A stretch of DNA of 64,000 bases. Source: Dysgonomonas gadei ATCC BAA-286 (GTDB lineage Bacteria > Bacteroidota > Bacteroidia > Bacteroidales > Dysgonomonadaceae). Positions 61,791 to 64,000 of the stretch are shown in pieces (the first letter of the stretch is position 1; each line of letters starts with the position of its first letter). A program made the translations under genes and the position numbers. The stretch is from positions 149,904-213,903 of the forward strand of contig NZ_GL891984.1 in the NCBI RefSeq assembly GCF_000213555.1, read 5' to 3'. Below the pieces are notes generated by a model that was not told where the DNA came from, did no database searches, and saw only the letters and a list, made by a program, of their open reading frames with translations.

Positions 61791-64000
61791 CTATTTGAGA
61801 AGATCGTATATTATATTAGTAAGTAGTTTGCCCGCAACAGGATCGGTTACGGCTTTTTCCAGAGACATGGTTGATATGGTTGCCTCACCTTTGTTGTCAT
61901 GTATTTTCAGCAATGGATACCCTTTTATGGTTTTTACATACTCGGAGCGCTGTGTCATGTCACCGTTTATGTATCCGTGTATCTTGGTCTGATTGGCTAA
62001 TTCCTCTATATTCGCGTTTCTGTTTACTTTCAGCACGGTATTGCAGATGGTAGGAATCTCGCGTTTATTGTTGTTGAAATATCTCAGTTCGAGTAGGTCA
62101 ATGTCATCGAATACAGGTGATTCGGGTATCTCCATATTTGCAATATCTCCTTCGGTAGGTTTCATATTACCTGATATGTATTCCGGATATATTTGTTGTG
62201 CGGTTTCGGGTGAATTTGAGATAAATATTTTCCCGCCTTTGGCAACATACTCCCTGATCTGCCTGATCTCATTCATACTGCATTTATTATCTATCCCCGA
62301 AAATATGTACAGGTCGGCTTTGGTTTTCAAGGCAGCGTCTACAGACGTAGCTGTGTTATAATTTATTTCCGCAAGATCTAATGCCGGTTTTATATCACTA
62401 AAATCTACCAGTATAATCTTTTTATCACCCGTTTGTATTGTATTCCACTTTTTCTCGGCGAGCAATATTTTATATTCGTTTTCAGAAACCTGTACGCCTC
62501 TCTCAGTTAATCTTAGCTTTAGTCTGGCTTTTATTTTTTGCGCAGGCAAGATGTCCGGTATTTTTATGGAAGGAGTAATTATCTGCCGTCCGTAGTGTGC
62601 TACCCCAACTACCTTTTCCTGTCCTTTTGCCAACACTTTCCCGGTTTCAGACTCTAATGACCAGTATAATAAGGATGGTTCCAGATCTTTGCCGTTTTCT
62701 CTGTCATTCACAATATATATCTGGGAAGGAATCTTTTCTCCTGCATAAAAGTTGCGTCCCCATAATTCGGCACTTACCAATACCGGCTGCAAGGCTCTTT
62801 TCATTGCATAATAAGTAGGGTAAGGCTCTATTGTTTCTGCGTTGTATACATTGCGGAACCATGTGAGCAAGGCAAAATGCAGTATGCCTGCCGCTTTATC
62901 ATTAGAGCGGCGCAGCGCTTCTGCCAGTTCGCCTGTAATAAACGATTGTACTTCGAGAAATGCCTCCGGATTACCATAGGCATAAGCCTGATATCCTACT
63001 AATGTTTGTGGATTTTGATGTACAAGTGTATAGAAACGAGTAGGGTGCCCTGTTTCGTTGTTCGGATATCCGGTAGACATTTCCTGACTGATTAGCGGGC
63101 GGCCTTCATTCCGGTTCCTCTTTTGAAACTCGCCATTAAATTCTTTGAATATCGTGTGATCATACCAGTTGATGTATGAGTGTATGTCGTCTATGTCCCC
63201 GTCGTCTATCCCTTCATAAAAAGCGTTACCTTGTTTGGTTATGTTTCTTCGGTAATTGGAGTCGAAACAGATCGGGCGTGTAGGGTCTATTTTCCTCATT
63301 TGTTTTACAACATCTGAAATGATCTTCATTTTTTCTTTTCGTATTGTGAGATCAGGTTCATTGTCATAAAACTTCATTTCGTTATTTACTGTCCAAAACA
63401 GGATGGAAGGATGATTCCTGTACTTCTTGATCAAGCCGAGATATTCTTTAGCCCACATATCTATGAGTACTCTGTCGGGCATAGACTGCTGTATCATCAG
63501 CCATGGCCATGTGCCTTCGTGGCTAATGCCGATGCCGTTTATATCCGCTGCCTCTATCCAGAGTTTATTATAGGGAGTAGTATGAGTACGGGTTACGTCT
63601 ATATTTCCGGCTTTCATTATCTGATAAAAGCTGTTTGCCAACTTCAGGTCGTTAGGGGCCAGTGCAAACGGCGTGTGATTGCCTCCCCGCAGCCAGTACG
63701 GTTTGTCGTTGAGGTACAATAATCCGTTCTTGGACTCGAATGTGCGGAATCCTGACAAGACAGTGGTATTGTCTATTGTCTGGTTATTAGCCGTCAGTCT
63801 GAATGTGAAATCGTAAAGATTCGGAGACTGTGGTGTCCATAACCGTGGCTTCAGGTTACTGATAGAATAGCTGACTACTCTTTCTTCGCCCGAATTGAGT
63901 TCTATCTTATTTAAAGATTCCTGACCATAGAAAAGATTTGCTGTATTATGATCTGTAATATCTGTTGATAAACTAAATATTGCTTTCTTACCCGAGTAGT
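61791..64000 (-). CDS. GH2-family glycoside hydrolase with GATase-like C-terminal region (5' end outside window)
   Basis: The frame stays open to the end of the window, so a TTG start at 63758 would be false. The extra 80 residues read by hand contain a GH2 Ig-like domain (LWTPQSPNLYDFTFRL). The TIM barrel follows, with WLRGGNHTPFALAPND, FWTVNNEMKF (acid/base Glu of NNEM) and RPLISQEMSTGYP (nucleophile Glu of QEM). After it come beta domains and then a Rossmann-like stretch (KKIILVDFSDIKPAL, ADLYIFSGIDN, IREYVAKGGKIFISNSPETAQQIYP). That last part looks like a class-I glutamine-amidotransferase-type domain, rare in this family. Specificity is unknown. It is on the opposite strand from the neighbouring beta-galactosidase block. 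Confidence 0.88.
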   Translation of the reverse strand, partial: YSGKKAIFSLSTDITDHNTANLFYGQESLNKIELNSGEERVVSYSISNLKPRLWTPQSPNLYDFTFRLTANNQTIDNTTVLSGFRTFESKNGLLYLNDKPYWLRGGNHTPFALAPNDLKLANSFYQIMKAGNIDVTRTHTTPYNKLWIEAADINGIGISHEGTWPWLMIQQSMPDRVLIDMWAKEYLGLIKKYRNHPSILFWTVNNEMKFYDNEPDLTIRKEKMKIISDVVKQMRKIDPTRPICFDSNYRRNITKQGNAFYEGIDDGDIDDIHSYINWYDHTIFKEFNGEFQKRNRNEGRPLISQEMSTGYPNNETGHPTRFYTLVHQNPQTLVGYQAYAYGNPEAFLEVQSFITGELAEALRRSNDKAAGILHFALLTWFRNVYNAETIEPYPTYYAMKRALQPVLVSAELWGRNFYAGEKIPSQIYIVNDRENGKDLEPSLLYWSLESETGKVLAKGQEKVVGVAHYGRQIITPSIKIPDILPAQKIKARLKLRLTERGVQVSENEYKILLAEKKWNTIQTGDKKIILVDFSDIKPALDLAEINYNTATSVDAALKTKADLYIFSGIDNKCSMNEIRQIREYVAKGGKIFISNSPETAQQIYPEYISGNMKPTEGDIANMEIPESPVFDDIDLLELRYFNNNKREIPTICNTVLKVNRNANIEELANQTKIHGYINGDMTQRSEYVKTIKGYPLLKIHDNKGEATISTMSLEKAVTDPVAGKLLTNIIYDLLK

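Noticed and set aside
63756..63758. TTG start codon for the last GH2 gene
   Set aside because: The frame continues without a stop to base 64000 and the extra residues form a normal GH2 Ig-like domain, so the true start is outside the window.

Overview
The window looks like a member of the Bacteroidota, order Bacteroidales, and most resembles Dysgonomonas. The grounds are four SusC/SusD-type systems, many lipoprotein signals, a TAnnTTTG-type promoter, AT-rich DNA, and a gene set matching what I recall of the D-arabinan locus reported for Dysgonomonas gadei. The genus is an inference, not a database result. The whole 64 kb is glycan-utilisation DNA, in four blocks.

Block 1 (1-15420, minus strand) is an alpha-mannoside-type polysaccharide utilisation locus. 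In transcription order it holds a DUF6377 TPR regulator, an SGNH esterase, a GH38-like and a GH92 alpha-mannosidase, a SusD, two small-domain lipoproteins (DUF5004-like and DUF4961-like), a SusC, and a second SusD cut by the window start. An unassigned secreted protein (15823-16887, minus) lies between this block and the next and probably belongs to the next block's regulon.

Block 2 (about 16900-48183, plus strand) is the most interesting part: a nearly complete D-arabinan utilisation system. D-arabinan is the D-arabinofuranose polymer of mycobacterial arabinogalactan and lipoarabinomannan. The block carries a LacI regulator, an FHS/FucP-type permease, three GH172 (DUF2961) proteins, one GH116, two tandem GH183 (DUF4185) endo-D-arabinanase-type proteins, two SusC/SusD pairs with accessory lipoproteins, an L-fucose/D-arabinose isomerase and a ribulokinase. 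Polymer would be bound and cut at the surface by SusCD and GH183, trimmed in the periplasm by GH172 and GH116, and imported as D-arabinose by the permease. D-arabinose would then go to D-ribulose (FucI-type) and D-ribulose-5-phosphate (AraB-type). No fucosidase, fuculokinase or fuculose aldolase is present, which argues against L-fucose as the substrate. Two co-operonic secreted proteins (DUF6786-like, and a 698-residue probable alpha/alpha-barrel protein) have no assigned role. LacI-type operator candidates sit in front of the regulator, the permease, the GH116 operon and the divergent unknown gene. Several strong stem-loops divide the block into sub-operons.

Block 3 (48900-61711, plus) follows a 0.7-kb repeat-containing spacer. 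It holds an ECF sigma factor, a FecR anti-sigma factor, an STN-containing SusC, a SusD, a LysO-type exporter split into two genes, a GH2 beta-galactosidase and a GH63-type hydrolase. Block 4 (61791-64000, minus) is the 3' part of another GH2 gene with a GATase-like C-terminal region. It converges on block 3 across a strong bidirectional terminator.

No tRNA, rRNA, CRISPR array, transposase or phage gene was seen.
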